Assembly: GCA_003480425.1 (NCBI GenBank)
Contig: QUJA01000003.1
Location: 88,485-152,484 of the forward strand
Source: Firmicutes bacterium AM31-12AC
GTDB lineage: Bacteria; Bacillota; Clostridia; Lachnospirales; Lachnospiraceae
Length of the DNA: 64,000 nt
Reading direction: 5' to 3'
Shown: in pieces, positions 56,053-64,000 of the stretch
Position numbering within the stretch: the first letter of the stretch is position 1
Layout: the number at the start of each line of letters is the position of its first letter
The notes under the pieces: model-generated
What the model saw: only the letters and a program-made list of their open reading frames with translations
Databases searched by the model: none
What the model was told of the DNA's origin: nothing
Made by a program: the position numbers and the translations under genes

Positions 56053-56889
56053 ATGCCAAAATTTTTCGAAAAAGAAATTGGGATTTTAGTTGATGATGAT
56101 CCGATATTCAGTGAATTTCAGTTATGTGAATCAGGGTTTGAGGAATGTAAACCCACAAAGCCATATGAATTTATCATGATTGATTATTGGGTAGTGCATT
56201 ACTGTATCGACGGCGAAGGATATTTCGGAGTCCGGGATAAACAGAACCATATTCACCCCGGAGATATTTTTATGATTCCGCCAAATACAAAGAATAAATA
56301 TTTTCCCGATGTAGCCAACCCCTGGTCTTATCTCTGGATCGGAGTAAAGGGAACCCTCGCCGAACGAGTTCTCGAATCTTGTGGTCTTACACAGGAAAAT
56401 TACATATTGCATCACAAGATAGATTCCCGTTTGCAGAATTTATTTGAAGCTACCTATGATGAAATGCAAAGAAGCCATAACCTAAAGGCTTTAGGAAGAG
56501 CCTTTCAATTACTGGATTACATCCAGCACAATGTTCATAATGATTCTTCCGATCAGATTACCTCCGGTGAGCTGTATTTCAATAAAGCTCTCCATTTTAT
56601 ACACAAAAATTATTTCAATAATATTACAATTTCCGATATTGCTGCGGCTGCCAATATCGACCGGACTTACATGTTTAAATTATTCCAGAAATTTTTAAAG
56701 CAAAGTCCAAGCCAGTATCTGCAGCAGTACCGCTTAGATAAAGCAAGTGTATTGCTTCGCAAAAGTGCTTTAAGTATTACCGATGTGAGCTATGCTGTTG
56801 GATTCCAGCACCCACCATATTTCACGAAACTATTTACACAGTATAAAAATATAACCCCTTCGGAATACCGAAAAGGGTTCTTACAATAA
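56053..56889 (+). CDS. AraC-family regulator of the lacZ operon
   Basis: The 278 residues have a cupin ligand domain (about 1-160; YWVVHYCIDGEGYFGVRD and HPGDIFMIPPNT) and two helix-turn-helix motifs (about 180-278; ITISDIAAAANIDRTYMFKL and ITDVSYAVGFQHPPYFTKLF, ending TPSEYRKG). The layout is that of sugar-responsive AraC activators such as MsmR/RafR-like proteins. AAGGAG precedes the ATG. It is divergent from the permease-lacZ operon across a 382-nt gap holding two copies of a paired ATGTTG element, its likely binding sites. Confidence 0.92.
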   Translation: MPKFFEKEIGILVDDDPIFSEFQLCESGFEECKPTKPYEFIMIDYWVVHYCIDGEGYFGVRDKQNHIHPGDIFMIPPNTKNKYFPDVANPWSYLWIGVKGTLAERVLESCGLTQENYILHHKIDSRLQNLFEATYDEMQRSHNLKALGRAFQLLDYIQHNVHNDSSDQITSGELYFNKALHFIHKNYFNNITISDIAAAANIDRTYMFKLFQKFLKQSPSQYLQQYRLDKASVLLRKSALSITDVSYAVGFQHPPYFTKLFTQYKNITPSEYRKGFLQ

Positions 56890-56903
56890 AACAGCGAAGT
56901 AAC

Positions 56904-56968
56904 AATAAGCTCTCTTCCAAGCGACAAGTTATTTGTACTTTACTTGTCTGCTTAGAAGAGAGCTTATT
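56904..56968. terminator. Bidirectional terminator between AraC gene and aroE
   Basis: AATAAGCTCTCTTC pairs with GAAGAGAGCTTATT; inside, CAAGCGACAAGT faces ACTTGTCTGCTT. It separates the convergent AraC and aroE transcripts. Confidence 0.85.
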
Positions 56969-57010
56969 AATTCAATTTCGTCAAGTCTTGCCCTTATATA
57001 TCTTCAGTTT

Positions 57011-57891
57011 TTATTTCTCGTTTTCTGCCTGATATTTCTTATATTCTTCTACAGGCATATCCATGCCGGTATACAGTTTATAAGCTGCAACTCCCTGCCA
57101 CAGAAGCATACCTTTTCCGCCAATAGTTTTTGCACAACCGGCTTTTCTTGCTTCACGAAGGAGTTTTGTTTCTTCTGGATTGTATACAACATCACATACA
57201 ATCAAATCCGGACGGAATACAGATTTATCTGTGATCAGAGAAAAATCTTCATGCGGTTTCATTCCTGCCGATGTTCCATTTACCAGAATATCCGCTTTTG
57301 CAATTTCTTCTTTTAATTTATCCTGATCATCCAGACAAAATACCTGAACATCGCAATCCGGCACTTCATTTTTCAGCTTTGCTGCTGTATTTTTTGCACG
57401 CTCAAGAAAAGGATCATTTGGATTGAAAATAGAAATAGATGCTGCTTTGTCCAATGCACACTGCACCTGGATAGCTGTTGCAGCTCCTCCCGCACCTAAA
57501 ACTACCATTTTCTTTCCTTTTATATCTACGCCATGATCTTTCAGATTTCCTACGAAACCGATACCATCCGTCATGTGTCCAACTAGTTTTCCATTTTCAT
57601 TAACGATTGTATTTACAGCGCCAATGATTCTTGCTGCAGGTGATAATTCATCCATGTTCTGGGCTGCTGCTGTTTTGCATGGCATAGTTACATTGCATCC
57701 TCTCATCTTAAATAAACGCATCGCATCCAATGCTGCCGGCACCTGATCTTCTTTGATATCAAAGCCATATAGCTGTAATCCAGGTTATGATAACGGAAAC
57801 AGAAATTGTACATATCCGGAGAGCCTGAATGTCCTACCGGACTTCCGATTAATGCCAATAAACCTGTTGTTCCTTTAATTCTCTGTTCCAT
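57011..57891 (-). CDS. aroE: Shikimate dehydrogenase, with a one-base frameshift
   Basis: Together the two frames give a 293-residue enzyme reducing 3-dehydroshikimate to shikimate with NADPH. The N-terminal part (RIKGTTGLLALIGSPVGHSG) is in one frame up to YSYMA; the remainder starts with IKEDQVPAALDAMRLFKM in the next. Adding one T to the TTT run (AAA at 57761-57763 on the plus strand) restores YMAFDIKEDQVP. Conserved NVTMPCK (substrate Lys), GAGGAA (cofactor loop) and NGTSAGMKPHED are intact. As with pgi, a single-base error in the sequence is the simplest explanation. It is the last gene of the aroD-aroK-aroE run. Confidence 0.9.
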
Positions 57892-57956
57892 CTTTTATCC
57901 TCCTATTAACTCCTGCATTTTTGCATCAGTTAAATCACTAAACTATTATGTAAATT

Positions 57957-58490
57957 TTATTTATCATCCATCTGACGCAGCTTAAGAATCAGCTCTTCGC
58001 AAATCTGCGATTTATCTTTTCCGTCTGTTTCGATGATAATATCCGCTGCCGCCTCATATTTCTCTCTTCGTTTCTCCATCAACTCTGCAATAAATGAAAC
58101 TGTCTTATTATTTTCAATCAGCGGGCGGTCATGGCTGTCTTTGACACGCTCTAAAATGGTTTCCGGTTTTGCAGTCAGAAGAACTACCCGTCCGTTTTTC
58201 TTCATTTCAGCAATATTACATTCTCTCATTGGAGTTCCGCCTCCGCAGGAAATCACTACATTAGTTTTTGACTGCATCTCGATAAGAAGATTGGTCTCCA
58301 GATTACGAAAATATTCTTCTCCGTGTATTTTAAAAATATCAGAAATAGTCATACCTTCTCTTTCTGCGATAATCTGATCCATCTCAATAACCTCCATGGC
58401 AAAGGATGTTTTCAAAAACTCAGAGATAGTACTCTTTCCTACTCCCATAAATCCGATCAGGACAATATTATAGTTAAATTGTTCTCCCAT
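57957..58490 (-). CDS. aroK: Shikimate kinase
   Basis: The 177 residues are of normal length. The Walker A motif GFMGVGKS spans 13-20. The shikimate site has the Asp of VIEMDQII and the FRNLE arginine, followed by the SCGGGTP loop and the lid arginine in HDRPLI. The enzyme phosphorylates shikimate with ATP on the way to chorismate. It lies between aroD (90 nt upstream) and aroE (65 nt downstream) on the same strand, matching pathway order. Confidence 0.95.
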   Translation of the reverse strand: MGEQFNYNIVLIGFMGVGKSTISEFLKTSFAMEVIEMDQIIAEREGMTISDIFKIHGEEYFRNLETNLLIEMQSKTNVVISCGGGTPMRECNIAEMKKNGRVVLLTAKPETILERVKDSHDRPLIENNKTVSFIAELMEKRREKYEAAADIIIETDGKDKSQICEELILKLRQMDDK

Positions 58491-58580
58491 TCTTCTTATC
58501 CCCTTCTTATCTGATTATTATTTTTTGTTATTATAGCAGGTGTTTTTCTATATCACAATACATTTTAACGATTTTCCACT

Positions 58581-59348
58581 TTAAATCGTTAAACTTTTAT
58601 GTATGATGTCCAGAACCTGTTTCAATTCATGGACACCTATCTGTCCCGGAGCAGAAGCTTTGGAAGCAGCACCAAAAGTCAGTGCGGATCCAAAGTTCTC
58701 ACCTGTAAGACGGCTTACACCCCCTGTTCCTGCCATGGACATAGTAATAATCGGGCGATCTGCATACTGTTCAGACATTTCCAAAGTAGCTTCTAATAAT
58801 GTCAGAACATCTTTTTTACAAATTGGCATAAGAGCAATCTTTGGAATATCCGCATCAAGAGATTGCATTTTTCTGAGACGACGTACAATTTCGTCTTTCT
58901 CAGGAGTTTTTGCGAAGTCATGATTCGACGCAATCACTTTTACACCATGTGCATGAGCATGAGCAATGATAGAGGATACAATTTCATCCCCGGTAAATGC
59001 CTCCACATCAATCAAATCCACAAAACCGCTTTCTGATACAGCTTTGTTCAACTGTGCATATTGTTCCGGAGAAATTTCTTTTTCTCCGCCTTCCTTAGAT
59101 GTTCGGAATGTAAAGAGTACTGGAATCTGTCCAAGAGCCTCTTTTAACTGACGGGCTGTATCCAGAACTTCCTGAATAGAAAACACATCTTCGTACCAGT
59201 CTACACGCCATTCTGCAATGTCTACCGGAAGAGTAACAAATGTAGCTGCTTCATTCAGGATTTCTTCACGAGTCTTGCCAACGATAGGAACACAAATTTT
59301 CGGGCGTCCTTCACCAATCGTAATATTTCTTACTGTTACTGTATTCAT
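58581..59348 (-). CDS. aroD: 3-Dehydroquinate dehydratase, type I
   Basis: The 255 residues form a type I barrel. Schiff-base Lys170 is in IPKIALMPIC and the general-base His143 in ASNHDF, the same numbering as the enteric enzymes. EWRVDWYED, FRTSKEGG and the C-terminal SMAGTGGVSRLTGENFGSAL, with APGQ in the closing loop, are also conserved. It converts 3-dehydroquinate to 3-dehydroshikimate. It heads a three-gene shikimate run; AAGGA lies before the ATG. A small hairpin (AACGATTT/AAATCGTT) straddles the stop. Confidence 0.96.
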   Translation of the reverse strand: MNTVTVRNITIGEGRPKICVPIVGKTREEILNEAATFVTLPVDIAEWRVDWYEDVFSIQEVLDTARQLKEALGQIPVLFTFRTSKEGGEKEISPEQYAQLNKAVSESGFVDLIDVEAFTGDEIVSSIIAHAHAHGVKVIASNHDFAKTPEKDEIVRRLRKMQSLDADIPKIALMPICKKDVLTLLEATLEMSEQYADRPIITMSMAGTGGVSRLTGENFGSALTFGAASKASAPGQIGVHELKQVLDIIHKSLTI

Positions 59349-59408
59349 AATAGGTTATCCTTTCTTAAAGCGTTGAATCATAATTGATATTTAACACCTT
59401 CTTCAAAC

Positions 59409-60572
59409 TTAATCAAAGAATATTTCTGTCTCTGTCACCTGCTTGATATGTTGTTTTTTCAAACGCAAATATACAAATTCGCGAAAAATAGTATAGAACA
59501 CTGACAACAGCGGAATAAAAATAAGCATGCCTACAATTCCCATAAGATTTCCACCAATTGTAACTGCTGCCAGCACCCAAATCGACGGAAGCCCTACCGA
59601 TTCACCTACAACATGTGGATAGATCAGATTTCCCTCAATCTGTTGCAGCACCAAAAATACTATAATGAATAAAACTGCTTGTTTCGGACTTACCATAAAG
59701 ATTAAAAATGTTCCAACTGCACACCCAATGAAAGCCCCGAAAATGGGAACCAAAGCTGTAAACGCAATTAAAACTCCAATCAGAAGTGCATATGGCATCC
59801 TCAAAATACTCAATATAACACAAAACATACTTCCAAGAATCACGGCTTCTAAGCACTGCCCTGTAAGAAAGTTTGCAAATGTCCGATAGGTTAAAGAACA
59901 AACGTTAAGAATACTATCTGCTTTTTGTTTTGGAAGAAAGGCAAAAAATACTTTTCTCACTTGAACATGCAGCTTTTCTTTCTGAAACAAAACATAACAG
60001 GCAAAAGAAAATGCAATGAAAAAAGTTGCCAGTCCACTGACTATAGAACCCACTGCAGACATTGTCGTATTCATCATATTCCCTGCACCATTTCCAAGAA
60101 CGCTTATTCCCCACTTGATTGCCTGATCTGAATTAAACTGTAATTGATTTACCAGCTTCATAATCTCCTGGTTATTATGGGAAAATTCCCGAATCCATCT
60201 TTGCATCTGCGGGACAAAATCAGCGATACTCATCATTAAAGTTCCCATTGTCCGTGTAAGCTGTGGAATTACACCAAACATCACCACTGCAATCACACCA
60301 ACCACCAATACGATTGTAAGAAGCAGACTTACCGGTCTTGCCAGTTTTTCAGTTGCCTTATTTTGCTTTTTAAAAATTTTCTTTTCTAAAAAACTCATTG
60401 GCACATTGGTCACAAATGCAATTGCTCCACCAAGCACAAATGGAAATATAATCTTCCACATTGCTTTTAGCACATCGAGCACCACGTCAAACTTCCACAA
60501 GGCAACCACAAGAAATGCTGTAAATACAATCAGTTCCCGAATTTTTTTAATCGTTATTTTGCTTAATTCCAC
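59409..60572 (-). CDS. AI-2E/PerM-family permease
   Basis: I place the start at the GTG at 60572, because GAGGAGG lies 6 nt upstream; the ATG 17 codons earlier has no such site. The protein then has 387 residues. About eight membrane helices surround a central soluble segment (about 120-190). Family motifs are FVLGGAIAFVTNVPMSFLEKK and, late, LIAFTALVPIFGAFIGC and QQIEGNLIYPHVVGESVGLP. Members export various solutes, with sodium/proton antiport shown in some; AI-2 export is not general. Its 5' region begins just after the MATE gene's end, so the two may be cotranscribed. Confidence 0.88.
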   Translation of the reverse strand: MELSKITIKKIRELIVFTAFLVVALWKFDVVLDVLKAMWKIIFPFVLGGAIAFVTNVPMSFLEKKIFKKQNKATEKLARPVSLLLTIVLVVGVIAVVMFGVIPQLTRTMGTLMMSIADFVPQMQRWIREFSHNNQEIMKLVNQLQFNSDQAIKWGISVLGNGAGNMMNTTMSAVGSIVSGLATFFIAFSFACYVLFQKEKLHVQVRKVFFAFLPKQKADSILNVCSLTYRTFANFLTGQCLEAVILGSMFCVILSILRMPYALLIGVLIAFTALVPIFGAFIGCAVGTFLIFMVSPKQAVLFIIVFLVLQQIEGNLIYPHVVGESVGLPSIWVLAAVTIGGNLMGIVGMLIFIPLLSVFYTIFREFVYLRLKKQHIKQVTETEIFFD

Positions 60573-60619
60573 GATTTTCCTCCTCTTTTTTAAATACAGA
60601 TGCCATAGATTTACAATAA

Positions 60620-61975
60620 TCACTCAAAATTTCTGGTAATATTTGTAAGCCATTTCTTTCTGAAATAATGAATAAACACCACAGGCATTTTTTCAAACTC
60701 ATCCAACGTCATAACAAAGTAAACCCAGATGGGCGGTAATTTTAAAACATACGCTGCAATAAATGTAGTAGGAACTGCAACGAGCCACATAAATATGAAA
60801 TCTATAATCATTCCAAATTTAGAATCGCCGCCTCCTCTGAAACATCCACATATAAGACAAGTATTAATGCCTTCTCCTACTAGACGCCAGGTTGTCATCA
60901 TTATAAAAACGCCCAGATAATAAATGGCGGTCTCTGTTAATTTATCCCGATAGAAATCTAATATCAACGGACGAATTGCCAGAATAATGACACAACCTAT
61001 CAGACTTACAATAATTGTTATTCTGAGCATGCGTTTCCCATATTCTCTGGCTGTATCAATGCGGTCTTTACCCAACTCCTGGCTGATAATAATAGTAGTT
61101 GCGTTGGCAAACCCGCGACAGGCAATAGCACCAATATTTACCACCATAACAGCAACGGCATTTGCAGCGACCATATCATCGCCAATATGACCAAAAATTG
61201 CTGCAAATGTTGAAGCAGCGAAACTCCAAATAACATCATTTATTACGGCCGGAGCAGCAATTTTCATAAAGTCCTGAAACAAAATTCCTGATTTTGCAAA
61301 GAAGTATTTTATCCGGAATCTGACATCAGAACTCTTTAATGAGTAGATAAGGCAAATCACTACTTCTGTGATTCGGGCAATAACAGTACCAAGGGCAACA
61401 CCGGTAACGCCAAGCTTTGGGAATCCAAACAGGCCAAAGATAAAGGTCGCATTACAAAGCACATTGACACATAAAGAAACAATGTACGTAATAGAAGGCA
61501 GCATTATTTTTCCAATACTTCGAAGAGCACTCATAAAAACTTGCGAAAATCCCATAAATATAAATGAAAATGAAATCACCTTCAAATACTCACTTCCGGC
61601 TGCAATCGTATCTGGACTATTTGTAAAAATCTTCATAACCATTGTTGGCATGGTAAATGAAACAACGAAAAATATCAGCGAAACAATCAGCGAGATCCGT
61701 TCCGCCAGACCGAGAATCTTTTCTACTGTTTTTTTATCTCCTTTTCCCCAGTACTGAGCACACAAAACAGAAGTACCTGTAGCCATACCATAATATAAAC
61801 AGAACAGAATAAAAGTATACTGGTTAGCAAGTGATGAAGCTGACATAGCAGTCTGGCTTACATATCCAAGCATTACCGTATCAGCAATATTTACCAATGT
61901 TCCTATCAGATTTTGAAGCATAATCGGAAATGCTAATTTTGATGCATATTTTAAGAAATCCTTTTTATTTAACAT
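60620..61975 (-). CDS. MATE-family efflux transporter (NorM-like branch)
   Basis: The 451 residues form twelve membrane helices. Helix 1 carries LAFPIMLQNLIGTLVNIADTVMLG, then YGMATGTSVLCAQYWGKGD and, in the second half, RGFANATTIIISQELGKDR. It is clearly different from the two other MATE proteins in this window. The substrate is unknown; cationic drugs or flavins are typical for the family. It lies directly upstream of the AI-2E gene on the minus strand (48 nt between stop and the chosen GTG). Confidence 0.9.
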   Translation of the reverse strand: MLNKKDFLKYASKLAFPIMLQNLIGTLVNIADTVMLGYVSQTAMSASSLANQYTFILFCLYYGMATGTSVLCAQYWGKGDKKTVEKILGLAERISLIVSLIFFVVSFTMPTMVMKIFTNSPDTIAAGSEYLKVISFSFIFMGFSQVFMSALRSIGKIMLPSITYIVSLCVNVLCNATFIFGLFGFPKLGVTGVALGTVIARITEVVICLIYSLKSSDVRFRIKYFFAKSGILFQDFMKIAAPAVINDVIWSFAASTFAAIFGHIGDDMVAANAVAVMVVNIGAIACRGFANATTIIISQELGKDRIDTAREYGKRMLRITIIVSLIGCVIILAIRPLILDFYRDKLTETAIYYLGVFIMMTTWRLVGEGINTCLICGCFRGGGDSKFGMIIDFIFMWLVAVPTTFIAAYVLKLPPIWVYFVMTLDEFEKMPVVFIHYFRKKWLTNITRNFE

Positions 61976-62417
61976 GTAAATCGTTCTTCCTTAATCCTAA
62001 CAATTTGTAATATTGTAATATCTTCAAGTCATGCTAACATCTATCTTTAAAAATGTCAAAATAAATTCTTTTTCTTATTTATTTTTTGGCTTTATTCCCA
62101 GAATACAGTATTCATGATAAGCACTGTTCAAAAAAGCAACATCCAACACCTGTCAACTTCCCCCTTTACACAACACAAAATTCATGCTATTGTATTCCTA
62201 CATCTTCAGAGACCTTCTTTTCTCTGAATTTTCTAAGCCGCAAGGCTCTCATCTCGGGTTTCGAATTCCGAAACATAATCCGATATGAAAAGAAATGCTT
62301 TTGACAAGTTGATAATTGGAGATTTCTATATTATTTTCACTTCAGTGGTGTATTTTTTGTTGTCTCTTTGTCATTGCATTAAGTAACTGAAAACTTTATA
62401 ATGAAAGGAGACTTTAA
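61976..62417. other. Gene-free gap with small hairpins and a weak promoter
   Basis: Three small palindromes stand in a row: TTCAGAGA/TCTCTGAA (62205-62228), AGCC-GCAA-GGCT (62236-62247) and GTTTCG/CGAAAC (about 62258-62274). Near 62303 TTGACA is followed by TATATT at a 20-nt spacing, a poor promoter for the gene at 62418. Nothing else was seen. Confidence 0.4.
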
Positions 62418-63326
62418 TTGACGAAAGGTACAAAAGATACGATTCAATGGCATCCGGCTTTTCAGGCATCAATCCAGATTGAATTTGAAGCAGAAGCCGA
62501 AAAACTCACCTTTGAGCCAGAGCATTTATTATCGAAAAAGCCCATGCAGATGGATGAGTTGATTATCAAAGTAGCTGAAAATGAAGTGATTCACAAGAAT
62601 ATCGGCAGGATTTTCAAAAGATACAATATCCTTGAATACAAAAGTCCGGATGACAATTTAACAATTAACGATTTTTACAAAGTGTATGGATATTGCTGTT
62701 TTTATCAGTCCGACACCGACAAAGTCTGCGAGATTCCGCCACAAGAATTAACTATTACTTTCATATGCAACCATTTCCCCAGAAAGATGATTCAACATCT
62801 AAAGGACTTTCGAGGTTTGGACACTATTCCTATGGATGCCGGAATTTATTATATAACCGGAGATGCTTTTCCGATACAACTTCTCGTAACAAAAGAGTTG
62901 GATCCAAAAGAAAATCTTTGGTTGCAGAGTTTACGTAAGAATATGACAAATCCCCAAGAAATTGAAACACTTCTCAGAGAATATGAAATTAAAAAATCAT
63001 CAAAACTATATCAAGCTGCAATGGATGTAATCACCCGTGCGAACTGGGTTGCAGTAAAGGAGGTTAAAACGAATATGTGTGAAGCATTAAAAGAATTAAT
63101 GGCAGAAGAATTTCAAGAACAGGAAGAACTTGTGACCAAACGAGTAACGGAAGAAGTAACCGCGCAAGTAACGAAACAAGTAACTGAGCAAGTGACCGAA
63201 CAAGTGACCGAACAAGTGACCGAAGAATTTATCCGAACTTTATTTAAGCATATTACCGATGCTGACAAACTGGCTGAACTATTGAATTTACCTGTAGAAC
63301 AAATCAATAAAGTGTTGAATAGGTGA
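62418..63326 (+). CDS. PD-(D/E)XK nuclease-family protein, Rpn/transposase_31-like, with VTEQ repeats
   Basis: The protein has 302 residues and a TTG start with AAGGAGA 9 nt upstream. The N-terminal part has the core Asp47 (MQMDEL) and Glu73-x-Lys75 (ILEYKSPDD) of a PD-(D/E)XK nuclease, as in the Rpn/YhgA group of recombination-promoting nucleases. Residues about 90-215 are helical. About 239-270 is a tandem four-residue repeat (VTKR, VTEE, VTAQ, VTKQ, then VTEQ three times, VTEE), followed by a short helical end (ADKLAELLNLPVEQINKVL). Proteins of this kind are multicopy in Lachnospiraceae. It lies 23 nt before the full repeat array, and both may belong to one mobile unit. The catalytic set is not proven complete. 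Confidence 0.7.
   Translation: MTKGTKDTIQWHPAFQASIQIEFEAEAEKLTFEPEHLLSKKPMQMDELIIKVAENEVIHKNIGRIFKRYNILEYKSPDDNLTINDFYKVYGYCCFYQSDTDKVCEIPPQELTITFICNHFPRKMIQHLKDFRGLDTIPMDAGIYYITGDAFPIQLLVTKELDPKENLWLQSLRKNMTNPQEIETLLREYEIKKSSKLYQAAMDVITRANWVAVKEVKTNMCEALKELMAEEFQEQEELVTKRVTEEVTAQVTKQVTEQVTEQVTEQVTEEFIRTLFKHITDADKLAELLNLPVEQINKVLNR
63132..63227 (+). repeat. 12-nt in-frame tandem repeat (eight units)
   Basis: Eight units of 12 nt encode V-T-x-x; the last ones are nearly identical (GTGACCGAACAA). Unit number can change by slippage without breaking the frame, altering only the length of the linker between the nuclease-like part and the C-terminus. Confidence 0.9.
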
Positions 63327-63348
63327 TCATTCCAACTCTTCATCCCTT

Positions 63349-63750
63349 TTCTTGCTTTGTGGTGTACCGTGATTGAAATAGGTAAAGTGATGAAGGATTT
63401 ACTTTTCTGGTGTCTGATGTATCTATATTCTGGGTTTATTTGCTGTCGCAGATGCTTTTTTGACAACTGATGTATCTGCACTGCCTTGATATTCATTGTT
63501 GCAGATGCTCTTTTTTAGACCGATGTAATCCGCAACTTACTTTTCTTTAAACTTGCAGATGCTTTTCAGCCTACCTGTCATGTACAATTGCATCTACATC
63601 TTGCCTTTTCTAAAACCTGAGGATGCTTCCTTTACAAATTTTGCATCTACATCCCACGTTTTCGATAACGTGAGGATACTCCTCATCAAAATTTTGCATC
63701 TTCAACTTGCCCTTTCTATAACTTGAGGATGCACCTCTCAGAACTTGTGC
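63349..63750. repeat. 53-nt-period hairpin array, copy B (full)
   Basis: Units have GAT cores at 63451, 63504, 63558, 63622, 63675 and 63728 (steps 53, 54, 64, 53 and 53 nt), the same order of steps as copy C, including the single longer one. Typical unit: TTGCAGATGC, 15-30 bases, TTGCATCTACA, then a linker like CTTGCCTTTTCTAAAAC. The first about 100 bp matches the lead of copy C. It runs into the palindrome at 63761, as the truncated copy A does at 2884. Confidence 0.88.
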
Positions 63751-63760
63751 CAATACATTA

Positions 63761-63979
63761 CTTACAAAAAATTGATATAAGAAATTCGAGCGAATATGGA
63801 GTGAGCGTTGGAGACACTTAGAGCGTAAATTTTTGCGTTAATGAATTTGAACGAACGTGTTTGAAGCTGCGTAGCAGCAAGTTTGAGTTCAAATTCATTT
63901 GCTTTTAGCTCAATTTACGCTCTTATGTGTCACCCGCTCACGGAATCTGAGTAAGAATTCTTATATCAATTTTTGTAAG
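63761..63979. repeat. Large palindromic repeat, copy 2
   Basis: Nearly identical to 2884-3104: same outer CTTAC...GTAAG arms, same GAGCGTAAATTT/AAATTTACGCTC and AATGAATTTGAAC/GTTCAAATTCATT inner arms and same GCTGCGTAGCAGC core. Differences include GTG for ATG in the arm after GAAC, and a 3-nt shorter right inner loop. Flanks GCCAATACATTA and AACGTAT are shared too. Confidence 0.88.
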
Positions 63980-64000
63980 AAACGTATAGCTCATCCATTA

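Noticed and set aside
59409..60572. Autoinducer-2 exporter and quorum-sensing locus
   Set aside because: The family name is historical; no luxS, lsr or other signalling gene is near.
63113..63496. Minus-strand open frame covering the VTEQ repeat and part of the array
   Set aside because: Its long S-V-T repeat is only the reverse reading of the in-frame repeat, and its other half lies in the non-coding array.

Overview
The window reads as chromosomal DNA of a low-G+C, anaerobic gut Firmicute of the Lachnospiraceae type; I cannot fix the genus. The basis is the low G+C content, strong AGGAGG ribosome-binding sites, a T-box, a cobalamin riboswitch, ECF-type vitamin uptake, oxygen-sensitive Fe-S enzymes, two rubredoxin proteins, many multidomain cyclic-di-GMP proteins and a DUF3791/DUF3990 module. 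Most genes lie on the minus strand. No rRNA, tRNA, phage or CRISPR locus was seen.

Layout. 1-3.1 kb: an AT-rich patch with a fold-III PLP enzyme and RidA, a decayed IS110 transposase and a large palindromic repeat. 3.1-11.6 kb: a double-cubane-cluster reductase pair (YjiM/YjiL type), an unknown membrane protein, a pantothenate/CoA block (ECF S-component, CoaBC), a T-box-controlled BASS transporter and a 2-hydroxyacid dehydrogenase. 11.6-21 kb: a second-messenger block of EAL, GGDEF and HD-GYP proteins around a SulP transporter and a methyltransferase. 21-27.2 kb: a ZIP transporter, a riboswitch-controlled CbiK-like lipoprotein, glucose-6-phosphate isomerase and a MATE exporter. 27.4-32.6 kb: a sensory operon (family 3 solute-binding lipoprotein, hybrid kinase, GGDEF-REC-HD-GYP). 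32.8-35.2 kb: an oxygen-defence operon (high-molecular-weight rubredoxin, rubredoxin, YitT, TraX) behind a consensus promoter and a 7-1-7 PerR-like box. 35.4-39.6 kb: a sugar or polyol oxidation operon with a divergent AraC regulator. 39.7-49.2 kb: a dicarboxylate/amino-acid symporter, an RmlD-like reductase, a second sensory operon (MATE, family 1 solute-binding protein fused to a 5'-nucleotidase-C-like domain, hybrid kinase with two receivers) and an unknown barrel-like protein. 49.3-50.9 kb: a DUF3791/DUF3990 toxin-antitoxin-like pair and a repeat array. 51-56.9 kb: LacZ and an APC permease with a divergent AraC activator and paired ATGTTG operators. 57-62 kb: aroD-aroK-aroE, an AI-2E family permease and a third MATE exporter. 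62.4-64 kb: a PD-(D/E)XK (Rpn-like) protein with a 12-nt in-frame repeat, then a full repeat array and a second copy of the palindrome.

Strongest unexplained structure. (1) A degenerate direct-repeat array with a period of about 53 nt, each unit a small GCAGATGC/GCATCTAC hairpin, occurs three times. (2) A palindrome of about 220 bp occurs twice, both times directly after that array. (3) A separate hairpin repeat of about 97 nt occurs three times and shows base-pair-preserving changes. (4) Three conserved genes (pgi, a GGDEF/HD-GYP gene, aroE) each lack one base in a short homopolymer. That may be sequencing error or real frameshifting, and it decides whether these genes count as intact. Functional calls come from reading motifs by eye; no database search was run.
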